From Russula earlei (lineage: Eukaryota; Basidiomycota; Agaricomycetes; Russulales; Russulaceae): 64,000 nt of DNA. This document shows positions 15,119 to 27,260 of the stretch, piece by piece. Location of the stretch: contig JAGFNK010000078.1 of the NCBI GenBank assembly GCA_025769875.1, forward strand, positions 62,001-126,000, written 5' to 3'. Below the pieces are notes generated by a model. That model was not told the DNA's origin and made no database searches. It saw nothing but the letters and a program-made list of their open reading frames with translations. How positions within the stretch are numbered: the first letter of the stretch is position 1; the number at the start of each line of letters is the position of its first letter. The translations under genes were made by a program, and so were the position numbers.

Positions 15119-16858
15119 TTACAAGAGAGCGGGCTTTTCGGACTCGACATCATCATCACTGTCCGGTTTGCTCTCCTTCGTAGTTTGTACTGCGTGTTCC
15201 AGCACAACTAAATCCCACCCAATGGAATCCTTCGATATGCCTAGGTGACTTACAATCTTCCCAAGACGGATTAGAGTATCTTCCCTAAGAGAGGATGGAA
15301 ACTTGGAAATCCGATCAGCAGTCTTGCATCACGTACCTCGCCCCGGCTTGGATCCAGCGACAGAAATCATCGAGCCATATCCGAGAGTAGACGTAATAGA
15401 CTTCGTGCCCCTCGAGGATGGCGCGCAGCTCGAGCAGACAGCGTAGGACCGTGCGCGTCCCTCGGATAAGGAAATACGCCGCGTCCATCCTGCACCCGTC
15501 CGCGAGCGCCCAGGAGCGGTAGAGCGGGAAGGCGAGCGCGCGGCGGTAGGATGGGATGAGGGTCGTCGCAAGCTCGTGGGGCGTGCCCGAGTCAAAACCA
15601 AAATCGAGCGCAGGTTCGGGCTGAACGGGCTCAAGCTCGTGGGCGACCGTCGCTCCCCTTCTCTTGTGAGGAGGAGAATATGGGGGGGGATCGAGCGCGG
15701 AGAAAGCCGGCGTCAGCGCCGCGATCGTCCATGCGCTTTCGGGTGTAGGGTCGTGCAGCGTCGTGCGTGCGTCGTAGGCGTAGGCGAAGAGGAGCGTGAG
15801 GAGCGCCAAGTAGAGGTCGTGCGTCTCTTGGGGCGAAGGGAGGTCTTTTTTTTTTTCAAACGGAAAGCGACCGGTCAGCATCCCAGTGTTCGGTCGTTAT
15901 CATCGCTCGAAATTGAAAGTGAACGCTAAGGTGAGGGTGCGTACATTCTTTCCGGGGAAGGCGCAGCATCGCTGCATTTTCGGCTTCGGTGAAGACGACG
16001 CTGGTAGAGGGCGATTCGAGATGCGGGTGCGTCCATGCGAGAAGTTCCTCCATTTGCTCGTTGTCCGCATAGTCGGCCCTGATGGGACAGGATGAACATA
16101 CGGGGATGGGGTTTTTTTTTTTTTGGTCGTTACGTCTGGGGTGGAAAAGAAGGGCAAGACGGACATGTAGTGCTCTGGATTCCATTTTGAGTCTTCGTGT
16201 CTTAATCGACGGATCCGCCGCTCGGACGGGCTCAGCGTCTCCGCGTCCGCACCGAGTTCGTTGACTTCATTCTCGGTCGTTCCTACGTGGAGAAAGTACC
16301 CCGAATATGCGTTGAGAAATCCATAGGGTTTTCGGAGAGATGTCTCCAACACCGGGAGCGTGTCCGATGCTGTTTGGGGGAATGTCCATTCGTTGGCCGC
16401 GGCTACATTGATCGGTTACGGAGAAAGACGAAAAGGGTGATGCGCAGGGGATGCCCACCTTCGAGTATCTCGTTACGTTCTGTGGCGCCTAGGTCAGCAG
16501 TATATCCGGGGTTATCACCCGAGCCCAAGACTTCGATTGTTGGATTACGGGGCCGACCTTGGGCGGGGGGTGCAAGGAGTTTCCCCAACAGATCAAGATC
16601 TGGGAAGACCACTCCAGGGTTCAGCTTGGTTAGCGTGAGAGTGAGGTATCCTGACGCAGGATCGTAGACGGCAGAAGACCGATTGTCTTCGACGACGCTC
16701 GCCGGAAAGTTCAAGCGTAGGAAATAGGGCGCCACGTGCAGGGAGAGCAGAGCATGGTCGACGTGGATTTCTATCTCTGACGCGCGCACAGCGGGACAGT
16801 ATACGGAGACGATGACGGAGCGGTCGTTTTGCGAGCAGGAAAAGCGTGGGGTGATCAT
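15119..16858 (-). CDS. SHQ1: Shq1, H/ACA snoRNP assembly chaperone
   Basis: Shq1 binds the pseudouridine synthase Cbf5/dyskerin and shields its RNA-binding face before H/ACA RNP assembly. Exons are 16858-16459, 16402-16165, 16078-15945, 15844-15337 and 15284-15119, giving 481 aa with consistent phases. The N-terminal CS-like domain begins MITPRFSCSQ and contains PYFLRLNFP, typical of the family. The middle carries the HYMADYADNEQ segment and the C-terminal helical Shq1 domain starts at KEYLPSPQETHDLY, with FAYAYDARTT and YPLYRSW-like blocks. The second intron uses a GTCCGT donor, as does the first intron of the Sip5 gene. Its start lies 150 bp from the divergent trpE start, and its stop is 93 bp from that of the convergent ATPase gene. 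Confidence 0.9.
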
Positions 16859-17008
16859 CCGCGGCCAAAGACAAACCTGAGCCTTTTTATCAAAACACGG
16901 GAACCACTGACGGTTAGTACAGTGGCGTCTGCGGGTGACAGATCTGTATTTTTCTGAACTTCGTGTTGCCTTTTTTTTTTCTCTTTTGACTTTTGTCATA
17001 GCCCTACC
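16859..17008. promoter_or_regulatory. Divergent promoter region between SHQ1 and trpE
   Basis: This 150-bp interval has a pyrimidine-rich stretch (16967-16995) just before the trpE start codon, as is common in fungal core promoters. No TATA box or known activator site is evident. The regulatory role is inferred from gene orientation. Confidence 0.4.
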
Positions 17009-18686
17009 ATGGATCCACAAGCGCTGCCGGCCGTTCCCTCGCTCGATGACATCGAACGCCTGATTTTCCACGAAAAGCGCGGCAACTGCGTGCCTGTGTA
17101 CATACAGCTCCCCGCCGACTTGATAACGCCCGTCATCGCCTATCTTCGCATCGCTCACAACTCAAAGTACAGCTTTCTGCTAGAGTCCGTGCTGGCGGGA
17201 GAGAATGTCGCCCGGTACAGCTTCATAGGCGCCGATCCATTCAAGCTGGTCAAAGTCGGGCCCAGCGAGTCCGTTGCGGGCGATCCCATGCACGCCCTCG
17301 AGCGGGAACTGTCAGTCTACAAATACGTCAAGATCCCTCAAGTTCCTACGTTCACGGGCGGCGCTATCGGTTACGTCGCGTACGACGCGATTCAGCACTT
17401 CGAGCCAAAGACGGCGCGGCCACTGAAAGATGCCCTGCGAATACCGGAGGCCGTCTTCATGCTCGCCGACACGCTGCTCATATACGACCACCTCTTTCAA
17501 AATGTCAAGGTCGTGTCGCACGTCTTTTGCCCGGAAAACTCGACCCGTTCGAACCTTTCGTTCATCTACCAGACAGCCGTGTCCAAGGTTCGCCGCCTCG
17601 CACGGGCAACGGTGAACCCTGCGACCCCAGAAGTACCACAAAAGCCCATAACCTTGGGGAATACGAGTTCGTCAAATGTCGGGAAAAAAGGGCTACGAAC
17701 GGTTCGTTTCAACGCTGAAGGAACATATCGTTGGAGGGGATATAATTCAAGCGGTTCCCTCCCAGCGACTGTCGCGCCCGACCCAGCTACACCCATTCAA
17801 TGCTTACCGACGATTGCGACAAGTCAACCCTAGCCCGTATATGTTCTATCTCGACTGCGGGGACGTGCAAATCGTCGGTGCGAGCCCAGAGACCTTATGC
17901 AAGGTGGAGGGAAACAAGGTATATAACCACGCGATCGCAGGGACAACAAAGCGCGGTGCTACGGCTGAAGGTTTGCCCTCCCTGCTGCAACACTGAGGGT
18001 ATACCCTAAATTCGTTCACAGAGGACGAACGATTAGGCCAAGAGTTGCTGAATTCCGAGAAGGATCGAGCCGAGCATGTCATGCTCGTTGATCTCGCACG
18101 CAACGATGTCAACCGTGTCTGCCAACCCGAGACTGTTAAAGTGGATCATCTGATGAGGGTCGAAACCTTCAGCCATGTTATCCACCTCACCTCCCAAGTA
18201 TCTGGGATGCTACGTGATGGTCTCACGAGGTTAGGGTGTCCTTACACTGGAGGTTGTCCGGGTCCTGATTGTTTTCAGATTTGATGCTTTCCGTTCGATT
18301 TTCCCTGCGGGCACAGTCTCTGGGGCTCCCAAGATAAAGGCAATTGAACTTGTGTATGGGTTGGAGAAAGAACGTCGTGGGGTGTACGCTGGCGCGGTCG
18401 GTCGGTTCGATTTTGCCAATGATGCGATGGACACTTGCATAGCAATCCGAACCACCGTCTTTAAAGACGGCATCGCTTATCTCCAAGCTGGTGGAGGGAT
18501 TGTACACGACAGCGTCGAAGAAGACGAATACAACGAGACCCTTAACAAATTGAAGGGCAACGTTAAAGCACTCGAGGATGCTGAGCGTAAGTGCGCATGG
18601 TCTCCAGGTTGCTACTTGCTGAAAGTCCTCGGATAGGTCACTGGTACGATATGCAACAAGCTGTCGCTGTTAAATCATCAAGCTGA
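17009..18686 (+). CDS. TRP2: Anthranilate synthase component I (TrpE/Trp2), with a frame break
   Basis: This enzyme converts chorismate and ammonia/glutamine to anthranilate, the first step of tryptophan synthesis. Exons are 17009-17970, 18022-18229, 18279-18586 and 18637-18686, giving 508 aa once one base is discounted. The regulatory LLES motif is present ([13 protein letters not shown]). Chorismate-binding motifs follow: [60 protein letters not shown] and [11 protein letters not shown]. The reading frame shifts inside an A6 run at 17684-17689, between GK and KGYERFV. Removing one A restores perfect family alignment, and the total length then divides by three. No GT...AG pair in the right phase explains it. 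It is either a sequence error or a real null allele. Its stop is 37 bp from the convergent uS2m stop. Confidence 0.9.
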
Positions 18687-18723
18687 GAAAATAAAAATTA
18701 CGTTGTATTCATGAATGCCCTGA

Positions 18724-19677
18724 TTAATCTACTTTGAGTGTACGATGTTTTGCTATCGAGTGCGCGGACTGCGCCCGCTTTTGTGCCTGCTCCGCCGCCA
18801 TCTCTACACCTTCTCGACCCGCGATGCTGAGCACACCAGCAATCAGCTCGGCAGTCCGGGTGCTTTCGTCATTGGCCGGAATAGGGTACATGACGATGCG
18901 CGGGTCGACATTGGAGTCGACGATTCCGATGGTGGGAACGTGCTCAATGGCACATTCGCGGATCGCATGAAGGTTAGGTATAGGATTGAGGAAGATGACG
19001 AGGTCGGGAACAACGCGTTCGGAACGAGATACCTCAGGTCCGAAGAAATGGACCTTGTTCGTGAGAGTACCGGGGAGCCACTTCTCACCAACATGGTATG
19101 CCTGCGGCCCTATGCGCCGCGCAGCCTTGAGGACGGTGGGACGAAGGTCGGTACGGGTGCCAACAAAGACGATGGTTCCATCCAAAGAAGCGATGGCACG
19201 CACAAGAGAGGCCGCGCGACGAAGAAGGGGAAGAGTACGGTCGAGATCAATGACAGTGATGCCCGCACGCGTCCCATACGCATATGGGATGAAGTTTGGG
19301 TTAAGCAGGGACTTGTGATGACCCAGGTGCGCTCCAGCAGCGAGAAGAGCGGATAGCGTCAGGTCGCGCGGGGGTGTTGGGCGGTGTAGAGAATGGTGAG
19401 GCTGCCATGTATTGTCGCGATTCTGGGTCGATCCGAATTTTGAGAAGATGTCGACTAGAGGTGGAGGCACGTTCAACGGTCCGTCGTGAATGAAGTGAGC
19501 AAGAGGTGGAGGTATGGACTAACTGAGGGCTGTGCGCTGGGCTCTCTCGGCCTGCAATGCTGTCCAGTCATCTTGTGTTGTCAGCTTCCTTTGTGAGACC
19601 TCTGATACAGATGTGAAAGAGCGATGCGGGTTCTGCAGCGCTGTCAGCAGAAGACGTGTGCGTGGACGGAGGATCAT
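18724..19677 (-). CDS. MRP4: Mitochondrial small ribosomal subunit protein uS2m
   Basis: This is a mitoribosomal S2-family protein of the 28S-like small subunit. Two exons, 19677-19524 and 19454-18724, give 294 aa. Exon 1 encodes a classic mitochondrial presequence: MILRPRTRLLLTALQNPH is rich in Arg, Leu and Thr and lacks acidic residues. The S2 core is clear: LLAAGAHLGHHKSLLNP, YGTRAGITVIDLD, VFVGTRTDLRP, KWLPGTLTN, PDLVIFLNP, HVPTIGIVDSNVDP and YPIPANDES. The intron at 19455-19523 has GTTAGT and a pyrimidine-rich CCTCCACCTCTAG acceptor. The gene diverges from the Ssb Hsp70 gene, so mitochondrial and cytosolic translation factors share one promoter interval. Confidence 0.92.
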
Positions 19678-19826
19678 GAGCCTGAGCCTTGCTTTGACGC
19701 TGAGCCATAGAGAGGGTGTACCACTGCTGACTAAGCGGTCACCAAAAATTTTATTTGCTGTTTTTTTCGAAGAGATCCACATACGCTCTCCCTTCTTCGC
19801 TCACACCTTCTCAACCCCTCCAAAAA
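19678..19826. promoter_or_regulatory. Divergent promoter region between uS2m and Ssb genes
   Basis: This 149-bp interval between two translation-related genes contains a T-rich stretch near 19740-19766. No known binding site was recognised. The role is inferred from gene orientation. Confidence 0.35.
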
Positions 19827-22051
19827 ATGGCCGATTCTGACCTTTTCGACGGCGCTATCGGTATCGACCTTGGCACAACGTACTCGTATGTCTCCACCCT
19901 TAGCCCTACGCTCCACTTGTCATCTCCAGTACAGCTGCGTGGGTGTATGGCAAAATGATCGTGTCGAGATCATCGCAAACGACCGTGCGTACAAATTTAT
20001 GCCGTGTGAATTTTTTTATTTATTGAACGTATACTAGAGGGAAATCGCACTACACCTTCCTATGTTGCATTCTCCGCCGAAGAGCGTCTGATCGGAGATG
20101 CTGCCAAAAATCAAGCTGCTATGAACCCTCGGAATACCGTTTTTGATGCGAAGCGTCTTATTGGCCGCCGGTTTGAGTGTGTCTACGTTGCTTAATATCT
20201 TCATCGTGTTCTTTATCTTGATTTTACCTCTCAAAGTGACCCCGACGTAAAGAAGGTGCGTAGAGGATTAATACCTCACGGGATCATTTTACTTACCTAT
20301 GCATCTGTCGCAAGGATATGACCCATTGGCCGTTCGAGGTTGTCGAAAAAGATGGATCGCCTCTCATCAAGGTTCAGTATCTTGGCGAAGAAAAGACATT
20401 TAGTCCCTCAAGAAATTTCAGCCATGGTTCTATCCAAGATGAAGGACATTTCCGAGGCCAAGCTGGGAAAGACAGTCAAGAAGGCTGTCGTAACTGTTCC
20501 CGCGTATTTTAACGACTCTCAACGTCTTGCTACGAAGGATGCAGGCGCAATTGCTGGGCTTGATGTATTACGTATCATCAATGAGCCCACGGCTGCTGCC
20601 CTTGCTTATGGCCTGGACCAACAATCGAAAACTGAACGTAACGTTCTTATCTTTGACCTCGGTGGGGGAACGTTCGATGTCTCCCTCCTGAATATCAGCG
20701 GTGGTGTGTTCGCTGTTAAGGCTACTAATGGCGATACCCACCTCGGCGGGGAGGACTTTGATAACGCGCTTCTTGAGCATTTCAAGAATGAATTCAAACG
20801 CAAGACAAAACTCGACATTTCCGAGGATGCCCGTGCCCTTCGGAGATTGAGAAGCGCTTGCGAACGTGCTAAACGCACACTCTCGAGCGTCACTCAGACC
20901 ACCGTTGAGGTCGACTCTCTTTTCCAGGTAAGGCAAGTGACTGCCAACGTAGGGCGTCAGATGACATTCGTGCCAGGGAGAGGACTTTTCTGCAAACATC
21001 ACTCGTGCGCGTTTCGAGGAGATCAACGCAACCCTGTTCAAATCAACAATCGAACCTGTCGAGAAGGTGCTGAAAGATTCCAAGATCCCTCGCGAAAAAG
21101 TCGATGATATAGTCCTTGTCGGTGGCTCAACGCGTATCCCTAAAATCCAGTCCCTTGTATCCGAGTATTTTGGAAATCGCCAGCTCAACAAATCCATTAA
21201 CCCTGATGAGGCCGTTGCTTACGGTGCTGCAGTACAGGCTGCAGTTCTTACTGGTCAGACCTCCGAGAAGACGCAAGACCTGCTGCTGCTCGATGTCGCC
21301 CCCCTTTCCCTTGGTGTCGCGATGCAAGGTGACGTTTTTGGTGTTGTTGTTCCACGGAACACACCTATTCCGACGAACAAGTCCCGCGTGTTCACTACCG
21401 TTGAGGACAGTCAAACGACCGTCACATTCCCGGTGTACATTTCTTTTCGTATCCAGTTTTGTTTGCGGTGCGTCTGACAAGGTCATTGTGATTTCAGATA
21501 CGAAGGAGAGCGGACCCAGTGCCGTGACAACCGTTTGCTTGGCGAATTCGAGTTGACTGGAATCCCTCCCATGCCGCGCGGTCAAGCTGAACTCGTCACC
21601 ACCTTCGAGGTCGATGCGAATGGTCTTCTCAAGGTCTCTGCACAAGACCGTGCCTCCGGCCGCAAGGCATCCATCAGTATGTGTGCGAGTCGGCAAGCGC
21701 GTCTCTTATTCACTGTTTTCAGGCATCACCAATTCTGTTGGTCGTCTCTCATCGGCGGAAATCGATCAGATGATCAAGGATGCTGAACAATTTAAGCAAG
21801 CAGACAAAGACTTTTCCGCACGCCACGAAGCAAAATCAGACCTGGAAGCTTACATCCATCAGGTCGAGGCAACGATCACGTCGCCCGAGATCGGTATGAA
21901 ACTCAAACGTGGGGCAAAATCGCAAGTCGAGGCGGAGCTTGCGCGCGCGCTTGAAAAACTCGAGATAGAGGACTCGACGTCAGATGAATTGCGGAAAGCA
22001 CAATTAGGGATCAAACGAGCTTTGCAGAAAGCGACTGCGGGCATTCGCTGA
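19827..22051 (+). CDS. SSB: Ribosome-associated Hsp70 of the Ssb type, with a frame break
   Basis: Ssb chaperones bind nascent chains at the ribosome with the RAC co-chaperone. Exons are 19827-19885, 19935-19984, 20038-20176, 20237-20255, 20315-20927, 20977-21434, 21498-21676 and 21723-22051, giving 614 aa after discounting one base; Ssb is normally ~613 aa. Hsp70 signatures: [36 protein letters not shown] and the [12 protein letters not shown] block. The lack of a C-terminal EEVD and the ending KATAGIR favour Ssb over Ssa. Exon 4 is a 19-nt microexon. A one-base frame break sits near 20408: TFSP is followed by QEISAMVL only if one T is skipped. No intron of correct phase can explain it. Confidence 0.92.
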
Positions 22052-23134
22052 GATGGAGATGGTGATTTCCAGTCCTTTTATTGCTTTATCCCCGTGTCTA
22101 CCATCGCTGTACTCAATGGGAAGCCGAAATTATATCAATCTGCAGTGGGGTACAGCAAGGTGAACACCGTGGGAAGTAGCTGACACACAACCAGCCCATC
22201 GATTAAACTTTACTTGTCTGATGAGAGAAGCAGTTGTCGCAGGTGATCTGTTGTACGGCGCACGGGATGTAATGGGCTTTACGTTAGGTGTGCATGGCCC
22301 TTGAAAAAAATTGCGAAAAGCTCATTTGCTTTCTTTCTCAAGAGCGGGTGCCCCAGCCCAGGCTTTCGATCCGCGGACCGGGGCCAAAGCGAGGAGTCGT
22401 CTCGGGAACTAGCGGTTATACTTGTCAGCAGCCATGGGCTCCAATCAGAACAAGGAACTACCGCCTTAGTAAGCGATGTCGGGGTCTTTTGTCGAGTGGG
22501 AACGCTGGGGGTGGGTATTTCTTTGATTGACATGAGATCTGATTAAGGTGGCGCAAACAGCCACAGCCTGCCTGCGAGTGAGGTGGGTATGTCGTGATGG
22601 CCCCATCAGTGTCAGAAGCTCGGCCGTCCCGGACTACATATATTTTGTCTCCTCAGCTGGGAGGAGGCCCCTGAGGAGAGGGTTATCAGGTGCGGAGATT
22701 GAAAGATAGGACCGGAAGAATCGGGATTGGATAGAGTTTCGAATGGATTATTTCATTCCGATTTCGATCGAGAGCGACCACTCAGGGCGAGCGTCACTCG
22801 TCGGCCTTGGTCTTGGTCCACCACCAAGCCCATCTCTTCTCTATCTCTTTTGCTTTCTTCTCTCTCTACTATACTTCCCAAGGTAGCCTTTTTCTCGGCC
22901 CTCACTATCAGTATCTTTTCTTTTTTCTTCTCCTTTTTGAGCCCTGGGAAGTTTTACAAAATCCGCCTTCAACGCCCTCGCAAACTGATCTTCACGAGCA
23001 CCACATAGTAACCACAGCTGTGTTCCAAAAGTCACCTCTTACCCGCTCTATATACATACAAGTACCCACTGGCTCTCCCTCTCGGTCACACAATCTTCGG
23101 TAATAGCTAATCAGTATCCATCCTCAAGAGTATA
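22052..23134 (+). promoter_or_regulatory. Long upstream region of the PUF gene
   Basis: This is a gene-free stretch of about 1.1 kb. A TATA-like TACATATATTTT lies at ~22634-22645. From ~22835 to 23100 the + strand is strongly pyrimidine-rich (repeated CTCT and TTTC blocks), as in long 5' UTRs of fungal regulatory genes. I find no coding exon or other structured element. Confidence 0.4.
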
Positions 23135-26100
23135 ATGTCTCTTTCCGCCGACCAAGCTGGTTTCTCCCGCAATCCCTCTGGGAAAACACCTCCTCCCGCT
23201 CCCTCTGCAGCTTATGCCAAGAGGTTCGTCCCCATAACCTTCCCCCCTCTCTCCTTCCTTAGTCCGTTTTTAGAGCGCGCGAGTTGCAAGGCGAGGGTAT
23301 GATTGACCGATACAGGCCCCCTGCCCTTCGCGCTCTGGCATCAGGTGGCTCTTCCCCTAATGAAGTCTCTCCTTCTACAACCATTACCCCTACGGACAGC
23401 GCTAGCCTGCCAACCAACACCTATTCGTCTGGCTACAGAAGGGCGAGGGCCGGAACCTTACCTTCCAATGTGTCGCTGGCTGCTCAGCAATACGCTGCCT
23501 CCAACGCACCTAGCCCCAGCACTCTGACGCCTAGAGAGTCATTCAGCGAACAGTTACAGCTCCTTCCCCAGTCAGGCGCTACACCTCCAGCCCCTATGCG
23601 GCCCACGCTGCGCCATTCATCTTCGGTAGCTTCCCCTGTTTCTTCCGTATTGACCGAACGAAGTAGTCGCCTTCGTTCGGGCTCATTAACGACGCTTCCT
23701 TCTACCGGCCTATCAAATCCTTTTGGCTCAAGCATCTTCTCTTCATCATGGCTAGCTTCGTCCAGCAATAATACTGCCTTCCCCGTTTTGGAAGAAATAC
23801 GCTCCTCCATGGACCCTGGAACAGATGATTTTGACGTTCACACACTCGATTACCTTGGTTTAGACGAGACTCATCACCGTCCCCCTCCCGCCGCAACAAT
23901 TTCCGAACTTCGCAATCAAGCACAAGCTGTCATCGCCGGGAACATGTCCAATCCTCCCCGTCTGCGCGCTACGACTGTCTCGCATCCTTACCGTCGGATG
24001 CCTTCCACTGGCAATTCCCTCCTTGCCACGCCGAATCCGGAGGACGAAGAGGAGGTGTACGAACAGTCGTACAGTCACCTAGACGCATATAACGACTCGT
24101 TAAGCCCCGATGACTACTTCCCTCGCGCGGCGAAAGGTCTCAAGCCGACAGAGTACTTCAGCGCAAGTTTAGCCGCCAGCAGACCACGCGCTATTTCCGT
24201 CGGTACCCTTGACGATCCCGCGCGAATAACGCGCCGCGCAACAGTCTCCGTGGAGCAGCCCGTCTACGAACTTTCCTCGTCCTCCTTCAATGGCACAAAC
24301 AGCGCGCAGTTGAGTCAAACTGGCATTCTCAAAACCGATAAATCGACCACACTCCGCGCAGGCTCCTTGCCTTCTGTCCGTTTTCCTGTCACAGAGGTGT
24401 CTGGGTCTCGGACACCCTCTTACCTACTGACAACGAATCAGCCCGGACGCTCTGTATCCCCCAAAACTGAGAATTCTACTCAGATCCAGACTCCGACGCG
24501 CTCCCTCTGGATCGGGAATCTGGACAGTTCGGTCACCAGCGAGCAGCTTATTCATGTCTTTGCTCCGTATGGGGCAATCGAGAGCCTAAGGCTTTTACCA
24601 GAGAAGGTGAAACGTCGAATCTTTATGGCAGACGTTCTCTAATACGTGCGTAGGAGTGTGGCTTCGTCAATTTCGTCGAAAAAGCAGACGCCGTTCGTGC
24701 CAAGGAGGATGTACTCAATCGCCTCGGTGGTAACATTGGTATGCCTAATGGGCAGACCGTTCGCATCGGCTTTGGAAAGGCGGACAGCGCGCCGGCCGCC
24801 CCCGGCAAAGGTCCAGGCGGATCTTCGTCTAACGGGTCCTCCTCTGCTGTTACCGGGAAGAATTCGGCTAGCCCTTCCCTCAGTGGAATGGAAGCTCAGC
24901 TGCAATCAACGCCGACGCGGGCCCTTTGGATCGGGTCCATTCCGTCAACGACGACGCCAGCGACAATCCTGAGCGTGTTTAGCCCTTATGGCCCAATCGA
25001 ATCTGCTCGCGTTCTCACTCACAAAAACTGCGGATTTATTAATTTTGAGCGTTTAGATGATGCCGTCCGCGCACGCAAAGCTTTGAATGGTCGTGACGTG
25101 CTTGGTAGCGATGTCGGTGCGATTCGCATTGGATTTGCAAAAGTACCAGTGAAAAATGGACAAGATGGCGTTCCAGGGCAGGAAGAGGCGCCCAGCCTCA
25201 ATGTTCAGGGTGTGGGTGACCTTAGCGTCGGCGCAACTATCCATGCGCTACGTAGCGTCAAGGGTGCGTCTACAATCCCGGTTGATCAGCAAGTCCTCGG
25301 TGGCACGGTCGAGAATTATCGTTCTAATCTACTACTGAGTATGATCGGGACGGGAACCCATAATACTGCATTCGTGAATGATGGCACGCCTAAGCCCGCT
25401 GGATGGAGTCCCACTGTGACGGAGCAGCAAATGATCATGAAGGAGCTATCGGGTGGCGCACCCGACGCCGACGCCGACGTTCTGGCTTTAGCTGGTAATA
25501 AAACTCTTCCTTCTAACCTTGGCCTGATCGCTAACGTGACGTTTTAGACTTCCGCCCACCGACAATGTATTACACTACCATTCCCTTGGTATCAGAGCGT
25601 CCGCATAACAGACGATGGGATGCCTCGAAGTTACGCGAGCTACGCAAGAGGATGGACTCTAACACAATAGCCGATGAAGAAATTGAACAAGTCGCCGCTG
25701 ATTTCCTTGATGGTGAGATTGTCGACCTTGCTTCTGACTGGCTGGGTAACACAGTGAGTTTCTCTAATCATGTGCCTCAACTCTCTCGTTGATATGGCGA
25801 AGGTTGTCCAAAAGCTCTTTGAGAAATGCGCATTTCCTGCCCGTATGGCTATGCTCGAGCGCATCTGTCCTCATCTGGCGATGATTGGTATTCACAAGAA
25901 CGGCACCTGGGCCGCGCAAAAGATCATAGAATGTGTGCAGACCCCGGAGGAGATTAACCTGATCGCTCAGCATTTGCGACCTTACGCGCCACCACTGCTA
26001 CTAGATCAATTTGGCAACTATGTTATCCAGTAAGCCCCTGTCATGGTCGACCAACATTACTTTTCTTATGACGTGTCCTCCAGGTGCTGCCTCAGATTCG

Positions 26101-27260
26101 GACAGCCAGCCAACGATTTCATCTTTGACGCCATGGTCGATCGTCTATGGGAAATCGCCCAAGGTCGTTTTGGAGCCCGCAGCATGCGTGCCTGTCTTGA
26201 AAGCCCAAACATCACTATCAGTCAGCAACGCCGTATCGCCACAACCATTGTCCTCAACTCCATCCCGCTTGCGACGAATCCAAATGGTGCACTCCTCCTG
26301 ACGTGGATGCTTGATACGTCTGGTTTCACCTCACGCTATCGATTATTAGCGCCGCGTTTTACACCGCATCTCTCTCACCTTTGCACCCACAAGCTTGCTT
26401 CTTTGACCGTCTTACGCATAATAAACCAGAAGGTAGAACCCGAGGCGTCGAGTCAGGTCGTTGAGGCCCTATTCTCGTCCCCGAATGATCACGTCTTAAC
26501 GGATGTTCTTGGAGATCAAGTCAACGGCGTCAATGTCGTCCACAAAGTGCTCACCAGTCCCTTTGTTGATCCGGCCAAGAGACCGGCATATATCGAAGCT
26601 ACCAAGCGCGTTCTCATCGAGCTGAAGGTGATTGCTACTCAAGCATATCGTCGACTCATAGAGGAAGTCGGTCTCCCCACCCCTACTTTCCAACCTAACT
26701 ACCCCAATGGCTCGACGACTCCTGGTGCCAAGACCAAATTCAGTGGCTCTTCGACCTCCTATGGCGTTCCTGGCTTGTCTTCGGGATACTCGGCGCACGA
26801 CCAAAATCTGGCATCTATGATGGCCGCTTTACAGATGGGTGGGCAAAATCCTCAATCTGGCCCACCTCAACCGCCTCCGCTTTCCATAGACCCCACGTTT
26901 GGCGGTCAAAGTGCTCCCCAGCGTAGCCGCTCGTCTAACGCGGTGTCTACATTCTCACCCGCTACTGATCATTTCAACCCATTTGCTGTCAGAACACCCG
27001 AAACTAATAGTCCTCGCATCCCCCAGCGCCGCAACATTGGTCCTTCACCCGCGGCTGCTACGTCATCCACGATCCCTATGCCCACCGTTCCTTACGGGAC
27101 TCAATCCCCTGTTCTCAGCTCGGCCGGGGCCATTCTCGGCATGGGACAGCCTGCATATAGCAACATTGGGCCACCATCTGTTCCTCCGCAGGTCTACCAG
27201 CAGTACATGTATCAAATGTATCAACAAAACACACCAAACATGGGGGCATTCCATACCTGA
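23135..27260 (+). CDS. RRM-PUF RNA-binding protein (Jsn1/Puf1-Puf2 type)
   Basis: This is a Pumilio-family post-transcriptional regulator of the Jsn1/Puf2 subtype, which combines RRMs with PUF repeats. Exons are 23135-23223, 23274-24606, 24654-25494, 25548-25753, 25803-26029 and 26084-27260, giving 1,290 aa with matching phases. Residues ~30-430 are Ser/Thr/Pro-rich and probably disordered. RRM1 starts RSLWIGNLDSS and continues across an intron into ECGFVNF. RRM2 starts RALWIGSIPSTT with NCGFINF. The PUF repeats follow, e.g. LASDWLGNTVVQKLFEKC, HKNGTWAAQKIIEC, DQFGNYVIQCCLRFG, QGRFGARSMRACL and DQVNGVNVVHKVL. The C-terminus is Pro/Ser/Gln-rich. Jsn1-type proteins in yeast bind mRNAs for membrane proteins; targets here are unknown. 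Confidence 0.9.
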
